Origin: a marine gamma proteobacterium HTCC2143
GTDB lineage: Bacteria > Pseudomonadota > Gammaproteobacteria > Pseudomonadales > Dasaniaceae
Direction: 5' to 3'
NCBI GenBank assembly: GCA_000169075.1
Contig: AAVT01000009.1
Span: 1-64,000, forward strand
DNA length: 64,000 bases
Both the position numbers and the translations under genes were made by a program. The notes beneath the pieces were generated by a model. That model did no database searches. It saw nothing but the letters and a program-made list of their open reading frames with translations, and was not told the DNA's origin. Positions 43,525-52,610 of this stretch are shown here, in pieces. Every line of letters starts with the position of its first letter. Position 1 is the first letter of the stretch.

Positions 43525-44937
43525 TCAAGCCACCGACTCGGAACCCATTTCGTCAGCCAGTTCAATGTAATGTTGCAGCTTCGCTAATGCCTCGGGGCCA
43601 TACCTGGTAATTTTCTCCACCGCTGTTAGCATCGCCTCGGTTGGCTGTAGCGTCGAGTTTGCCGGTTGTGTAAAAGCGTCGAGTCTCGAATTCCCTAACC
43701 ATTCGTTGAGTGACTTGTCTGCGGTCCACGCTAATTGATTTATCGAATGTGCCAGGGTGACTCGCAGCCAGTCACTGGCTGTATTTGGATGTGGGACGAC
43801 GGTGCACAAGCTGTTTTTATCCTCCTCAGAGGAGTAACTTGCTTCAATGTGAGCAATAAAAGCAGCGCTGAAAACTTGCTGGCAAAAGCGTACGGTTTGC
43901 AGAGTAATTTTTTCGCCGTCAAACACCCGCTCTATTGGCCTTCGTGCCAGCGCATCTGCGGTGCAATCAATATATAAAGCATCTTCATTGGTTGCTATCA
44001 CGCCTTCATCCAGTTCAAGCTGACCTCGGGCTACCCGCTGAACTCGCCCTTTACGAATGACGTCTTTAATTCTCTTGAGTTGCCGCAGTTCCAATTCGGT
44101 GACGGTCGCGCAGCGATACATAGAAGGTTTGATACTGTCATCAATGCGAAGCAGTTGTCCATTTGCTTCAACTCTTGCAAACATATCATCAATAGAGTCG
44201 GAGTCAGCGACTGCCTTCATTTGCTCGGCCGCGCCCTCAATACCAATGGTTGCACCGTCCTGCCCCGGCTGAATATTAGCGCGATCAAGAATCCAGGAAT
44301 CCCGCGGCATGACCCAGGAAATTTTCTCTGGCGATACTTGGTTAGACAAAAGCCAAAGACAGGCGTCCATGCCAGTTTTGCCGGCGCCAATAACAACATA
44401 CTGCGAGTGCGGAGCGCTAAGCGTGGGTAAATCATTTAGCGGCATCAGCGTCGCATCGCTGGCCACGTCATATTTGGGTGGAGTAACAGAGGGCACCGAC
44501 ACGTTCATATACGTGGCATCTACCACTTTCTGTGCGACCACCTGCTGGATTTCACCCGTCACCAGTGACTGGAATGATTTTTCCCCTCGGTAGTCACACA
44601 TCGGGAAATACTGAACGCGGCCAGAGGCTAGAAACCGCCTTTGCATCATGTGATCAAAATAAGCGCAAACCTCTGCCCCGGAGGCAAGTTCATGCAGTCC
44701 TTTATTCCAACCTGTTACGTCAATGGCATCGTTACCCAGCTTTTCCGAATTGACTCCGTAGAAAGCCGACGGCTGATGCAACCTGACAAAGGGGTACGCA
44801 TCATTCCAGTGACCACCGGGCTTGCCATGCCTATCGACCATGACAACTGTGGCGTCCGTTTCTGTCAACAGGGTATCAACAAAGGCCATACCCATCGCGC
44901 CCGTACCTATCACCAAATAATCTGCTTGTATCGTCAT
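43525..44937 (-). CDS. FAD/NAD(P)-binding oxidoreductase, monooxygenase-like
   Basis: A 470-residue flavoprotein. The N-terminal FAD-binding Rossmann motif is GTGAMGMA (about 11-18, in place of GxGxxG) and is followed by VVMVDRHGKPGGHWNDAYP, similar to flavin-containing monooxygenases. A second nucleotide-binding motif GAGKTGMD near 190 binds NAD(P)H. No Baeyer-Villiger fingerprint is visible, so an FMO-like or uncharacterised oxidoreductase role is more likely. It is convergent with the oxygenase gene and separated from the upstream MFS gene by a terminator. Confidence 0.82.
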   Translation of the reverse strand: MTIQADYLVIGTGAMGMAFVDTLLTETDATVVMVDRHGKPGGHWNDAYPFVRLHQPSAFYGVNSEKLGNDAIDVTGWNKGLHELASGAEVCAYFDHMMQRRFLASGRVQYFPMCDYRGEKSFQSLVTGEIQQVVAQKVVDATYMNVSVPSVTPPKYDVASDATLMPLNDLPTLSAPHSQYVVIGAGKTGMDACLWLLSNQVSPEKISWVMPRDSWILDRANIQPGQDGATIGIEGAAEQMKAVADSDSIDDMFARVEANGQLLRIDDSIKPSMYRCATVTELELRQLKRIKDVIRKGRVQRVARGQLELDEGVIATNEDALYIDCTADALARRPIERVFDGEKITLQTVRFCQQVFSAAFIAHIEASYSSEEDKNSLCTVVPHPNTASDWLRVTLAHSINQLAWTADKSLNEWLGNSRLDAFTQPANSTLQPTEAMLTAVEKITRYGPEALAKLQHYIELADEMGSESVA

Positions 44938-45039
44938 TGTCGACCACTGTCTACGTCAATGTCACTCCGGGTGAGCGGCTTGACCTGATCTATTTAAGTA
45001 TCCAAGAACTATACAGAGGTTGGACAGCAATTTCATAAA

Positions 45040-45081
45040 GAAAAAAATGAGGCTAAAGAGAGCAACGTTGCTCTCTTTAGC
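45040..45081 (-). terminator. Terminator with a 30-bp perfect palindrome
   Basis: Bases 45052-45081 form a perfect 30-bp palindrome (14-bp arms around CG). On the minus strand it is followed by CTCATTTTTTTC, giving a rho-independent terminator 28 bases after the MFS gene. It isolates the MFS gene from the flavoprotein gene downstream. Confidence 0.85.
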
Positions 45082-45108
45082 GAGGCCGGGCCGGAGACGA
45101 CAACAGGA

Positions 45109-46512
45109 TTATGGGGACGTCTCTGTGGCTATCGGGGTCGACTGATGTGGATCAAGGCTGAAACGCGAGAATAGTATCGAGCCGGCGATATAGCAGGTAA
45201 GAGGGAAAAGCCCTATCAGCGCGCAGAGTGTGAGTTCTACTAGGCGGCTTTGTTCTTCGTTGGGGATAAACCCCGCCCAGCTTAATGCTAGTCCCGTCAC
45301 CATCAACGTGACCCCCGTGGCCCCTTTTTTAGCGAAGTTCCATAGCGCAAAATAGGCGCCTTCCTTTCTTTCACCGGTTTTGAGTTCGTCAGCGTCGATA
45401 ACATCACTGAGCAGCGACGGTCCGATAGTATTACTGCAGCCGCTCGCCAGGCCACTGGCTAGTGCCAGCACGATCATCAGGCCAAGTTGGATTGATGGTG
45501 ATTCGATAAAGGCTAAGGTAAACATGGCGCCAAACGATGGGGCGGTGAACACCATGGCATATAACCACAATTTAACCTTTCCGTAGCGGCGTGATAATCG
45601 AATCCATAGTGGTACTGAGAATGTAGAGGCGAGGAGATAGGTGATAATGATCACCGGTCCAAGCATGATATTACCCATAACGTATTGTGCCACATAAAGG
45701 CAGGTCGCACTGATGACAGCAATACCGTTATATTCGATAAAAGTTACCCACATGATTAGGCGAGCATGGGGGTTGCGCCAGATATTTTGATAGGCCGAAA
45801 AAACACCGGCTCCCGAGGGATAGGTTGGGTCAGAGTTGCTTGATCTGTCAACACCGGTTTTGTCGGATTCGGTGGTGCTTTCTGATTCCCGTGTTCGCTG
45901 GACCATGACTATCACTGAAATCGCCAATACTGCGCCCGCAAGCCAAGAGAGTACTTCCGCGGTCGAGCGAATAGCGGCAAAACCGTTACGTTCGACCACT
46001 GTCAGCCAACCCACGGCTACCAAAGCCAATATCGCGCCGACGGTCTCAAATGCATGGCGAGTACCGAACAGCTTGTTGCGACCATCAGCATCCCTGCTGA
46101 TCTCTGCACCCAATGAGTAGTGCGGGACTAATATACAGGTCATGGCGGTATAAAAAGCGAAAATAGAAATTCCAATCCAAATAATTTGGTCATTCCCGGA
46201 GAGATAGATGGGGCTTGAGAACAACATAATAAAAAGCAGGGCAGCGGGAACTACGCCACCAGCCATCCAGCTTCTGCGCCGACCAAGGCGAGAGCTTGTA
46301 CGATCACTGAGAAATCCTACCAGTGGATCGCTAACGGCGTCCCAGATTCGCGATAGCCCAAAGAGTAATCCCATCACGGCGGGAGATATTAGCAGTGTAT
46401 CCGTGGAAAATTTCAGTAAGTAAAGGCCCATGAATGTCATCATGTAGCCGGTGGCAGTGGCTGGTAGGCCATACCACAGGAGCTGCAGTCGGCTGGGTGA
46501 AGCAGGTTTCAT
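45109..46512 (-). CDS. MFS transporter, GPH (melibiose/sugar-cation symporter)-like
   Basis: A 467-residue transporter with about 12 membrane helices. The first loop has IWDAVSDPLVGFLSDRTSSRLGRRR, the signature of the glycoside-pentoside-hexuronide:cation symporter family (MFS_2), and FETVGAILALVAVGWL and SDVIDADELKTGERKEGAYFAL are also characteristic. Such proteins import sugars or related solutes with H+ or Na+; homologues in hydrocarbon and steroid degraders have unknown substrates. Its transcript ends at the palindromic terminator. Confidence 0.9.
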   Translation of the reverse strand: MKPASPSRLQLLWYGLPATATGYMMTFMGLYLLKFSTDTLLISPAVMGLLFGLSRIWDAVSDPLVGFLSDRTSSRLGRRRSWMAGGVVPAALLFIMLFSSPIYLSGNDQIIWIGISIFAFYTAMTCILVPHYSLGAEISRDADGRNKLFGTRHAFETVGAILALVAVGWLTVVERNGFAAIRSTAEVLSWLAGAVLAISVIVMVQRTRESESTTESDKTGVDRSSNSDPTYPSGAGVFSAYQNIWRNPHARLIMWVTFIEYNGIAVISATCLYVAQYVMGNIMLGPVIIITYLLASTFSVPLWIRLSRRYGKVKLWLYAMVFTAPSFGAMFTLAFIESPSIQLGLMIVLALASGLASGCSNTIGPSLLSDVIDADELKTGERKEGAYFALWNFAKKGATGVTLMVTGLALSWAGFIPNEEQSRLVELTLCALIGLFPLTCYIAGSILFSRFSLDPHQSTPIATETSP

Positions 46513-46930
46513 TGAGGACCTAACGGCTAAGCTATTGACATAATTTTATAGGAGAGCATAAACGATTGACTTTAGCTCCCCTGCGCATCTAAACATAAGG
46601 CTGACAGTATTTGTTTGGCAACTGCTAATCCCGTTTGATTACCAAAGCTTAATATAGTTACTTCGACGGGTTATCTCAATTTTGGCGCCATATCCCTTGC
46701 AAATTTTTTGGCTTTGTAGGGAGCCGCAACAATCGTAAGCGTTATCTTTTCCAGTTGTTTATTTGCAAGATTTTGAAATGCCAATGTAGCACAGATCTCC
46801 CCGGCATAATTATTTAGAGAGTGTTGGGTATGGCGGGGTTTCTTGCGTAAGAGTTCAAGATGATGCACTCTCGTTGGCAAGGTAGGTAAAAAATAACGTA
46901 TAAATAGTTGCTTATTGAAGGAGGAAATCT
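46513..46930. other. Divergent promoter region
   Basis: About 420 bases between the leftward MFS gene and the rightward acyl-CoA synthetase gene. Its right edge contains GAAGGAGGA, the ribosome binding site of the synthetase gene. No other feature is clear; a 69-residue minus-strand ORF here has no supporting motif. Confidence 0.5.
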
Positions 46931-48514
46931 ATGTCTGAAAAGCTGACATTGGTAAATACCAAGGGCAATGGAATGACCCTTGCGCTTCACGCACAAGATC
47001 GGCCAAACAATGTTGCTGTCATTAGTCGATACGGTGACAGAACATTCGCCGAACTGAACGCCCGTGTGAACCAGTTAGCGCAAGTATTAAGGAACTCAGG
47101 GCTGCAACCCGATGATGGAGTAGCAATATTACTCACCAACCGGCCCGAGTTTATCGAAGCTTATTTTGCCTGTTTGCGTGCCGGCTTCCGAATAACGCCG
47201 ATTAATTGGCATTTGTTGGGTGATAATGCCTCTTACGTTGTGGAGAACTGTCAGGCTAAGGCTTTTATCGGTGATGCAAGATGTGACCAATCGGCCGTCG
47301 AGGCTTATCGTGATAATCGGAGTCAACTGAAGGTCGCGCTCTGTGTCGGTGGTCATATAGAGGGCTTTGATTCTTACGACGCGAGGCTCGAGATGGAGTC
47401 GGCAGAGAATATTGAAAACCCTGAAGTCGGCGCACAAATGTTGTATACCTCGGGTACGACGGGACGGCCAAAAGGCGTTTATCGTGAGCGTCTTTCCGCA
47501 ACAGAAGTACTGAATACACCGATTACTCAGTTTGAAGTAGATGCGGCCTATAATCCTGAGACCGACCGCTGTCTTTGCTCTGGTCCGGCCTATCATGCAG
47601 CCCCTCTCACCTTTAATATTGCGCTGCCAATCAGTAATGGTGTTGGCGTTGTATTGATGGATAAGTGGGATGCAGAGGAAACGCTGCGACTTATCGATCA
47701 GCATAAAATTACTCACACTCATATGGTTGCGACAATGTTTCATCGGCTACTCGCTTTACCAGAAGAAACAAAGCGAAAGTATAAATTGAGCTCCTTGAAA
47801 TATGTCTTACACGGAGCCGCGCCGTGTCCGATTCACGTTAAACGAGATGTCATAGGTTGGTTAGGCCCTGTTGTTTATGAGTATTATGCGGCAACGGAAG
47901 GGGGCGGTGGATATATTATTGCATCGGAAGAATGGTTGAAAAATCCAGGGAGCGTCGGCAAAGCGCCAGATAGTGCGCATAATAAAGTGTGCAACGATGA
48001 TGGTGAAGAGTTGCCAGTCGGCGAAATTGGTACAATCTATTTTAAAGCGCCAGCCTTGAAGTTTACTTACTTTAAAGACGATGAAAAAACGGCAGGTAGT
48101 TATAACGGCGACTTTTTTACCCTGGGGGATATGGGATATATTGACGAAAAAGGTTATTTGTATCTTACTGGTCGCAGCGCAGAAACCATCATTTCAGGCG
48201 GTGTGAATATTTATCCGCAAGAGACTGATGATGTATTGCTAAAACATCCAGCAGTAGCCGATGTCTGTACGGTTGGTGTGCCTAGTGAAGAATGGGGGGA
48301 AGAGGTTAAGTCTATCGTCCAGCTAAAGCAAGGCGTTGAGCAAGGTGAGATTATCAGTGAAGAGCTAATCGCTTTTGTTAGAGAAAATTTGGCTGTTTTT
48401 AAAGCACCAAAAAGTATTGATTTTATAGCAGAATTACCAAGATTACCGTCGGGGAAAATACAGCGGCGACTGGTTAGGGCACCTTATTGGGCGGGGCGTG
48501 ATAAACAAATATAG
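46931..48514 (+). CDS. Acyl-CoA synthetase (AMP-forming), AMP-binding family
   Basis: A 527-residue ANL-superfamily enzyme. The P-loop-like motif LYTSGTTGRPKGV lies near residues 175-187, the A5 motif YYAATEGGG near 320, the A8 hinge YLTGRSAETIISGGVNIYP near 420 and the catalytic Lys in LPSGKIQRR near the end. It activates a carboxylic acid to its CoA thioester. YAATEGGG and the overall sequence suggest a long-chain or cyclic acid rather than acetate. A GGAGG ribosome binding site precedes the ATG. It is followed 99 bases later by the Baeyer-Villiger-type gene on the same strand. Confidence 0.93.
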   Translation: MSEKLTLVNTKGNGMTLALHAQDRPNNVAVISRYGDRTFAELNARVNQLAQVLRNSGLQPDDGVAILLTNRPEFIEAYFACLRAGFRITPINWHLLGDNASYVVENCQAKAFIGDARCDQSAVEAYRDNRSQLKVALCVGGHIEGFDSYDARLEMESAENIENPEVGAQMLYTSGTTGRPKGVYRERLSATEVLNTPITQFEVDAAYNPETDRCLCSGPAYHAAPLTFNIALPISNGVGVVLMDKWDAEETLRLIDQHKITHTHMVATMFHRLLALPEETKRKYKLSSLKYVLHGAAPCPIHVKRDVIGWLGPVVYEYYAATEGGGGYIIASEEWLKNPGSVGKAPDSAHNKVCNDDGEELPVGEIGTIYFKAPALKFTYFKDDEKTAGSYNGDFFTLGDMGYIDEKGYLYLTGRSAETIISGGVNIYPQETDDVLLKHPAVADVCTVGVPSEEWGEEVKSIVQLKQGVEQGEIISEELIAFVRENLAVFKAPKSIDFIAELPRLPSGKIQRRLVRAPYWAGRDKQI

Positions 48515-48613
48515 TGGCAAACTTGAGTACCTTGCCCTATCAGCCCAGGGTGAGTAGTTACTTATAATAGCGGTTCTAATGTGTAAACACTGTACGGGTG
48601 GTAGGTTCAAAAA

Positions 48614-50533
48614 ATGCAAAAAAAATTCATAGGGTTGTCAAAAGCTCAAATAAGTTCAGCCATTGAGTCTGCGGATTTACGGGTTTTATTGATGGTGATT
48701 TTTCACCTGACGGGTGATAAAAGCTGGTTGCAGGAGCCATATTTGCCATCACGGGATGTGCGCTTAATCGCCGATGAATCAGCCGGGTTTTCAGAACATA
48801 TTCAAGCCGTTATAAGGGCTGAAGCGGTAAAACTACTGTCAGCTGAAGAACTCACCGCTGTGGTTGAAGACCCGGGCGATGAATTAATGTTAACACTGAT
48901 GCAAACGTGTCTTGGGGAACGAATTCCTGCGGAATACGCACCGATGATGCGAGAACAAATGGGTTTTTGTAGCCCTTTGGAGGATATCCCTGTCACTGCG
49001 AGTAGCGCGTTGAAGAGAAAGCCAGTTGTTATTGTTGGCGCCGGTGTTAGTGGTCTTGCGATGGGGACAACGCTGAAGCAACTCAACATTCCCTTTATCA
49101 TTGTCGAAAAAAATGCCGAAGTCGGTGGAACTTGGTGGCAAAATAGATACCCGGGTTGCGGGGTTGATACGCCCAATCATGCCTACTCATTTTCCTTTGG
49201 GGAACGCTACCGATGGGATCGCTATTTTGCTCCGAGAGAACAACTGCAAGATTATATGCAGCATACCGCCACTGCGATGGGATTGCGGCCCTCTATCAGG
49301 CTGCAAACAGAGTTTAAAAAAGCCCGATGGAATGAGCAGAAGCAGTGCTGGGATATCACTATTTCCGATTCTCAGGGCACTGAGGAGATAGAGGCCGTCG
49401 CATTAGTGACGGCGATTGGGCAGCTGAGTCTGCCGGCAATTCCTGTTATTACCGGTATCAAAGACTTTGCTGGCACGATATTTCATACAGCTAACTGGCC
49501 CTCTGGTCTGGATTTAAAAGGCAAACGTGTTGCCATTGTCGGCACCGGTGCTTCGGCGATGCAAATTGTACCGACAATTGCCGATGATGTTTCTTCACTA
49601 ACAATTTATCAAAGGGGTGCTCAGTGGGCCAGGCCAATTCCGCGTTACCACGATTCTATTAGTGAAGATGGCCAGTGGTTATTGGAGAAAGTACCTTTTT
49701 ATGCTGCCTGGTTTCGCTTTGCGATGTTTTGGCGCTACGGCGACGGTCTTTTGCCGTCACTACATAAAGATCCCGAATGGGCGCATCCAGAGCGCTCGTT
49801 GAACCGATCGAATGACCGTCATCGGCAGGAAATGACTGACTATATTGTGAGTTCTCTGGGTGACAGAGATGATCTTGTTGAAAAATGTCTTCCTGACTAT
49901 CCGCCCTACGGTAAACGTATTTTGTTGGATAATGGCTGGTATGACACGCTGCGAAAACCCCAGGTAGAACTGGTTACCGATAAAATCAGTCATGTTGATA
50001 GTGGGGGTGTTCATACCCAAACGGGTGATCAGCGTGAGGCTGATATTATTATTTTATCGACGGGTTTTCAGGTTGGACTACTGAGTGCCCGACTGGATAT
50101 CGTGGGTCGCGACGGGACCAGTTTGGAGCATCATTGGGGGCCTGATAATCCCAAAGCTCACCTTGGAATTAATGTCGCGGGGTTTCCTAATTTGTTTTGT
50201 ACTCAGGGGCCCAATACAGGTCTTGGGCACGGCGGCAGTGCCATTTTTCAAAGTGAGTGTCAGGCAAAATTCATTGGTGCTTGCCTTGCCAGAATGAATG
50301 CCAATAATATTAGTAGTATCGATATCAAGCAGGATGCCCAAGACCAATATGTGGCCCGAGTCGATGCTGAACATGAGAAAATGATTTGGACGCATCCGGG
50401 AATGTCGACCTACTACCGTAATGAGGCGGGTCGTGTAGTATCGGTAATGCCGTGGCGTCTGGTTGACTATTGGAAAATGACCAGCACGCCTAATTTTGAC
50501 GACTTTAGGCAAACCGTTAGCTCGTTGGATTAG
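48614..50533 (+). CDS. Baeyer-Villiger-type flavin monooxygenase with N-terminal extension
   Basis: A 639-residue type I monooxygenase. FAD motif GAGVSG is at 142-147, VEKNAEVGGTWWQNRYPGCGVDTP follows, and the Baeyer-Villiger fingerprint (F285-x-G287-x3-H291-x3-W295-P296) is complete. The NADPH-binding motif is GTGASA near 314. The first 135 residues are an extra helical domain found in one BVMO subgroup. It inserts oxygen next to a carbonyl, turning ketones into esters or lactones, using NADPH and O2. Together with the acyl-CoA synthetase it fits ring or side-chain oxidation of a cyclic or steroid-like substrate. Confidence 0.92.
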   Translation: MQKKFIGLSKAQISSAIESADLRVLLMVIFHLTGDKSWLQEPYLPSRDVRLIADESAGFSEHIQAVIRAEAVKLLSAEELTAVVEDPGDELMLTLMQTCLGERIPAEYAPMMREQMGFCSPLEDIPVTASSALKRKPVVIVGAGVSGLAMGTTLKQLNIPFIIVEKNAEVGGTWWQNRYPGCGVDTPNHAYSFSFGERYRWDRYFAPREQLQDYMQHTATAMGLRPSIRLQTEFKKARWNEQKQCWDITISDSQGTEEIEAVALVTAIGQLSLPAIPVITGIKDFAGTIFHTANWPSGLDLKGKRVAIVGTGASAMQIVPTIADDVSSLTIYQRGAQWARPIPRYHDSISEDGQWLLEKVPFYAAWFRFAMFWRYGDGLLPSLHKDPEWAHPERSLNRSNDRHRQEMTDYIVSSLGDRDDLVEKCLPDYPPYGKRILLDNGWYDTLRKPQVELVTDKISHVDSGGVHTQTGDQREADIIILSTGFQVGLLSARLDIVGRDGTSLEHHWGPDNPKAHLGINVAGFPNLFCTQGPNTGLGHGGSAIFQSECQAKFIGACLARMNANNISSIDIKQDAQDQYVARVDAEHEKMIWTHPGMSTYYRNEAGRVVSVMPWRLVDYWKMTSTPNFDDFRQTVSSLD

Positions 50534-50565
50534 ACAATAGTGTGGAGTGCTTTCGGCGGGTGTCC

Positions 50566-51555
50566 TTACAGAGCGCTATTAATTAATCGCTCGACCAGCG
50601 CAGCACCCACCCATGAACCGAGACCGAGCAGTAGATAGAACGAAAATCGTGACAGACTGCCGCCGTCGAAAGGCCAGTCGGGAACGCGCTCAATGCGGGT
50701 TTCCATGGCTAATAAAGCGACGATCATGTCACTTTCCTGGGCTGAACCTGCGATTAACCTATCTTTCTTCAGCCGAATTTTTTCTCTAATGGCTGCCAGC
50801 TCCCCGCGTTTGCCGGCTTGAATTCGCGAATGTATACCACGCATAGGTATGATCAAGGCCATCATCGTTAATACAAGCATAGTGGTCATAAATACCATTG
50901 TGCCAATAATGCCACTGCCCGGTTTAACGGCAAGATGTCCAGTAATAGACATCATGATGATAATTAGGAGCGCACTCTGCACGCCTTGTTGAATAAAGGG
51001 TTTAAAGGAGTCGCGGTCAAAAAGGTTGAGATCCGGGAGGCATTTTGCAATTTCGGTTAAATGTAGCGCGGTCCAGATGAGTTCAAAAGATAGGCGTCCG
51101 ATCGACCAGCCAACCAGTGAAAGCGCTATTACCACAGCGGTATAGTCGAGCGCCCAGCGCCAGGGTTGAAAAAGCAGACTATCTCGATCAGGAAGTATCA
51201 GAAATAACGTAATAAAGGCTAACCAACCGACAATGCCCGCAGCAAGTAAGGTGCGGTCCGATGGCACTCGCGCGTTATCCTGCAATGCAAACGCTTGCTT
51301 CACCTCGCCAAAACTCTGAAGGCTCCACTTGCGCAGATACCAATGAGCAACGGGCAGATAGCCGATCAAAATCATTAGCGTCAGGCTTGCCCGGAGTTCG
51401 ATTGACGACACCTCACCCTCGACAGTTTGATCGATCAATCCCACGTGACTCGCCACAGCCAGATAGGAAAAAAAGCAAATGACAGACACGACGATGCCCG
51501 TCATATAGGGCGGGATCGGACTTTTTTCTATTAGACGGTGCGAAAGTATTGTCAA
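50566..51555 (-). CDS. Integral membrane protein, unknown function
   Basis: A 329-residue protein with about seven hydrophobic segments (for example ISVVSVICFFSYLAV-like near 22-38, LTLMILIGYLPVAHWYL near 54-70, GWLAFITLFLILPD near 108-121, and the final LLLGLGSWVGAAL). A charged stretch (RIQAGKRGELAAIREKIRLKKDR) lies near residues 244-268. I recognise no family. It is convergent with the monooxygenase gene, only 32 bases apart, with no clear terminator between them. Confidence 0.75.
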   Translation of the reverse strand: MTILSHRLIEKSPIPPYMTGIVVSVICFFSYLAVASHVGLIDQTVEGEVSSIELRASLTLMILIGYLPVAHWYLRKWSLQSFGEVKQAFALQDNARVPSDRTLLAAGIVGWLAFITLFLILPDRDSLLFQPWRWALDYTAVVIALSLVGWSIGRLSFELIWTALHLTEIAKCLPDLNLFDRDSFKPFIQQGVQSALLIIIMMSITGHLAVKPGSGIIGTMVFMTTMLVLTMMALIIPMRGIHSRIQAGKRGELAAIREKIRLKKDRLIAGSAQESDMIVALLAMETRIERVPDWPFDGGSLSRFSFYLLLGLGSWVGAALVERLINSAL

Positions 51556-51669
51556 TGGCGGGTCTCGGCTGACGGGTTGGGTATTCCTGTTGGGCCGTTA
51601 GCAGCGATCATTTGATGACTGGCTACTACGTAACGGGGCCAACGCTGATGATTATAGTGTAGCAAATTT

Positions 51670-52533
51670 TCACGGTTGGTCTTTGGCATTCTTGGCCGTG
51701 ACCAGCCACACAGCACCATCTAATATAGCTTGGTCGCCTTGAACGAATGGTTCCAGCGCCTTTGTCATACTATCGATAATGGCGGTCTTTTTATCATCGG
51801 GGGCATTAACTAACAAGCGGCCCACGGGTCCCATCTCTGCAAATTGTAATCCGAGGGGCTTATCTGGTGCGATTGAAAATGCCATGGGTAAATTTTTTGG
51901 TTCAATGGAAACGTCACAAAATCCGGCGTCTTCCAACATCGTCCGTGTGTGTGCTTGATCGCTAAAGGCAAAAGGTCCTGGTGCTCCTGGCGCGGGCGGG
52001 TTTGGTCGTTCGATATGCTCAAAGGCCGCCATCATCGGAACCCGTGTCCATTGATTGTCGGATACTGGACGCCAACAAACAAAGCTGAGTCGGCCTCCAG
52101 GTTTTAGACCTGTTCGAATATTTGTGAAGGCCGCAACAGGGTTATCAAAAAACATAACACCGAATCGCGAAAACACCCCGTCAAAACTGTTCGTTTCAAA
52201 ATCATAAACCGCAGCATCTGCCTGTTGAAATGTTACAGCGTCGAGACTCAGTTCGAGGCTTCGCTCTTCGGCTCGGGCCAGCATCGGCGCCGAGATGTCC
52301 ACGCCCAGAACCTTTCCATGCGCCATCACTTGCATCAGCGCAAGCGAGGTCGCTCCGCAGCCACAGCCCACATCAATGACTGCCTCCCCAGAAACGGGTG
52401 CAAGCGCAGTCATGGCTAGCTGGCCAAAACCGGCGAGGGTTTTGTCCATGTTTTCCTGCCCTTTTACCCATTGTTCGCCGGCGGTTGAATTCCAAAATTC
52501 TATTTGATCGGCATTTATAGCGTTTTCAGTCAC
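51670..52533 (-). CDS. Class I SAM-dependent methyltransferase
   Basis: A 287-residue methyltransferase with motif I VIDVGCGCGATSL (about 51-63), motif II LGVDISAPMLARA and post-motif segment FDGVFSRFGVMFF. It belongs to the UbiE/COQ5-like Methyltransf_11/25 group. The substrate is unknown; small lipophilic molecules are usual. The start has AGGAG upstream. It is not tightly linked to a neighbour: 78 bases separate it from the dipeptidase gene on the same strand. Confidence 0.9.
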   Translation of the reverse strand: MTENAINADQIEFWNSTAGEQWVKGQENMDKTLAGFGQLAMTALAPVSGEAVIDVGCGCGATSLALMQVMAHGKVLGVDISAPMLARAEERSLELSLDAVTFQQADAAVYDFETNSFDGVFSRFGVMFFDNPVAAFTNIRTGLKPGGRLSFVCWRPVSDNQWTRVPMMAAFEHIERPNPPAPGAPGPFAFSDQAHTRTMLEDAGFCDVSIEPKNLPMAFSIAPDKPLGLQFAEMGPVGRLLVNAPDDKKTAIIDSMTKALEPFVQGDQAILDGAVWLVTAKNAKDQP

Positions 52534-52610
52534 GCCTTTCTCCTAACGCTGTAAGGCAGTAGCAGTGTCTATTGGTTAGATAAACGCTGCGATTTGTTAT
52601 CCGTCGCAGA

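Noticed and set aside
45052..45081. 30-bp palindrome as an operator for the flavoprotein gene
   Set aside because: The T-run after it on the minus strand, just past the MFS stop codon, makes a terminator the simpler reading.
47129..47743. 204-residue minus-strand ORF opposite the acyl-CoA synthetase
   Set aside because: It lies fully antisense to a well-supported gene and shows no motif.
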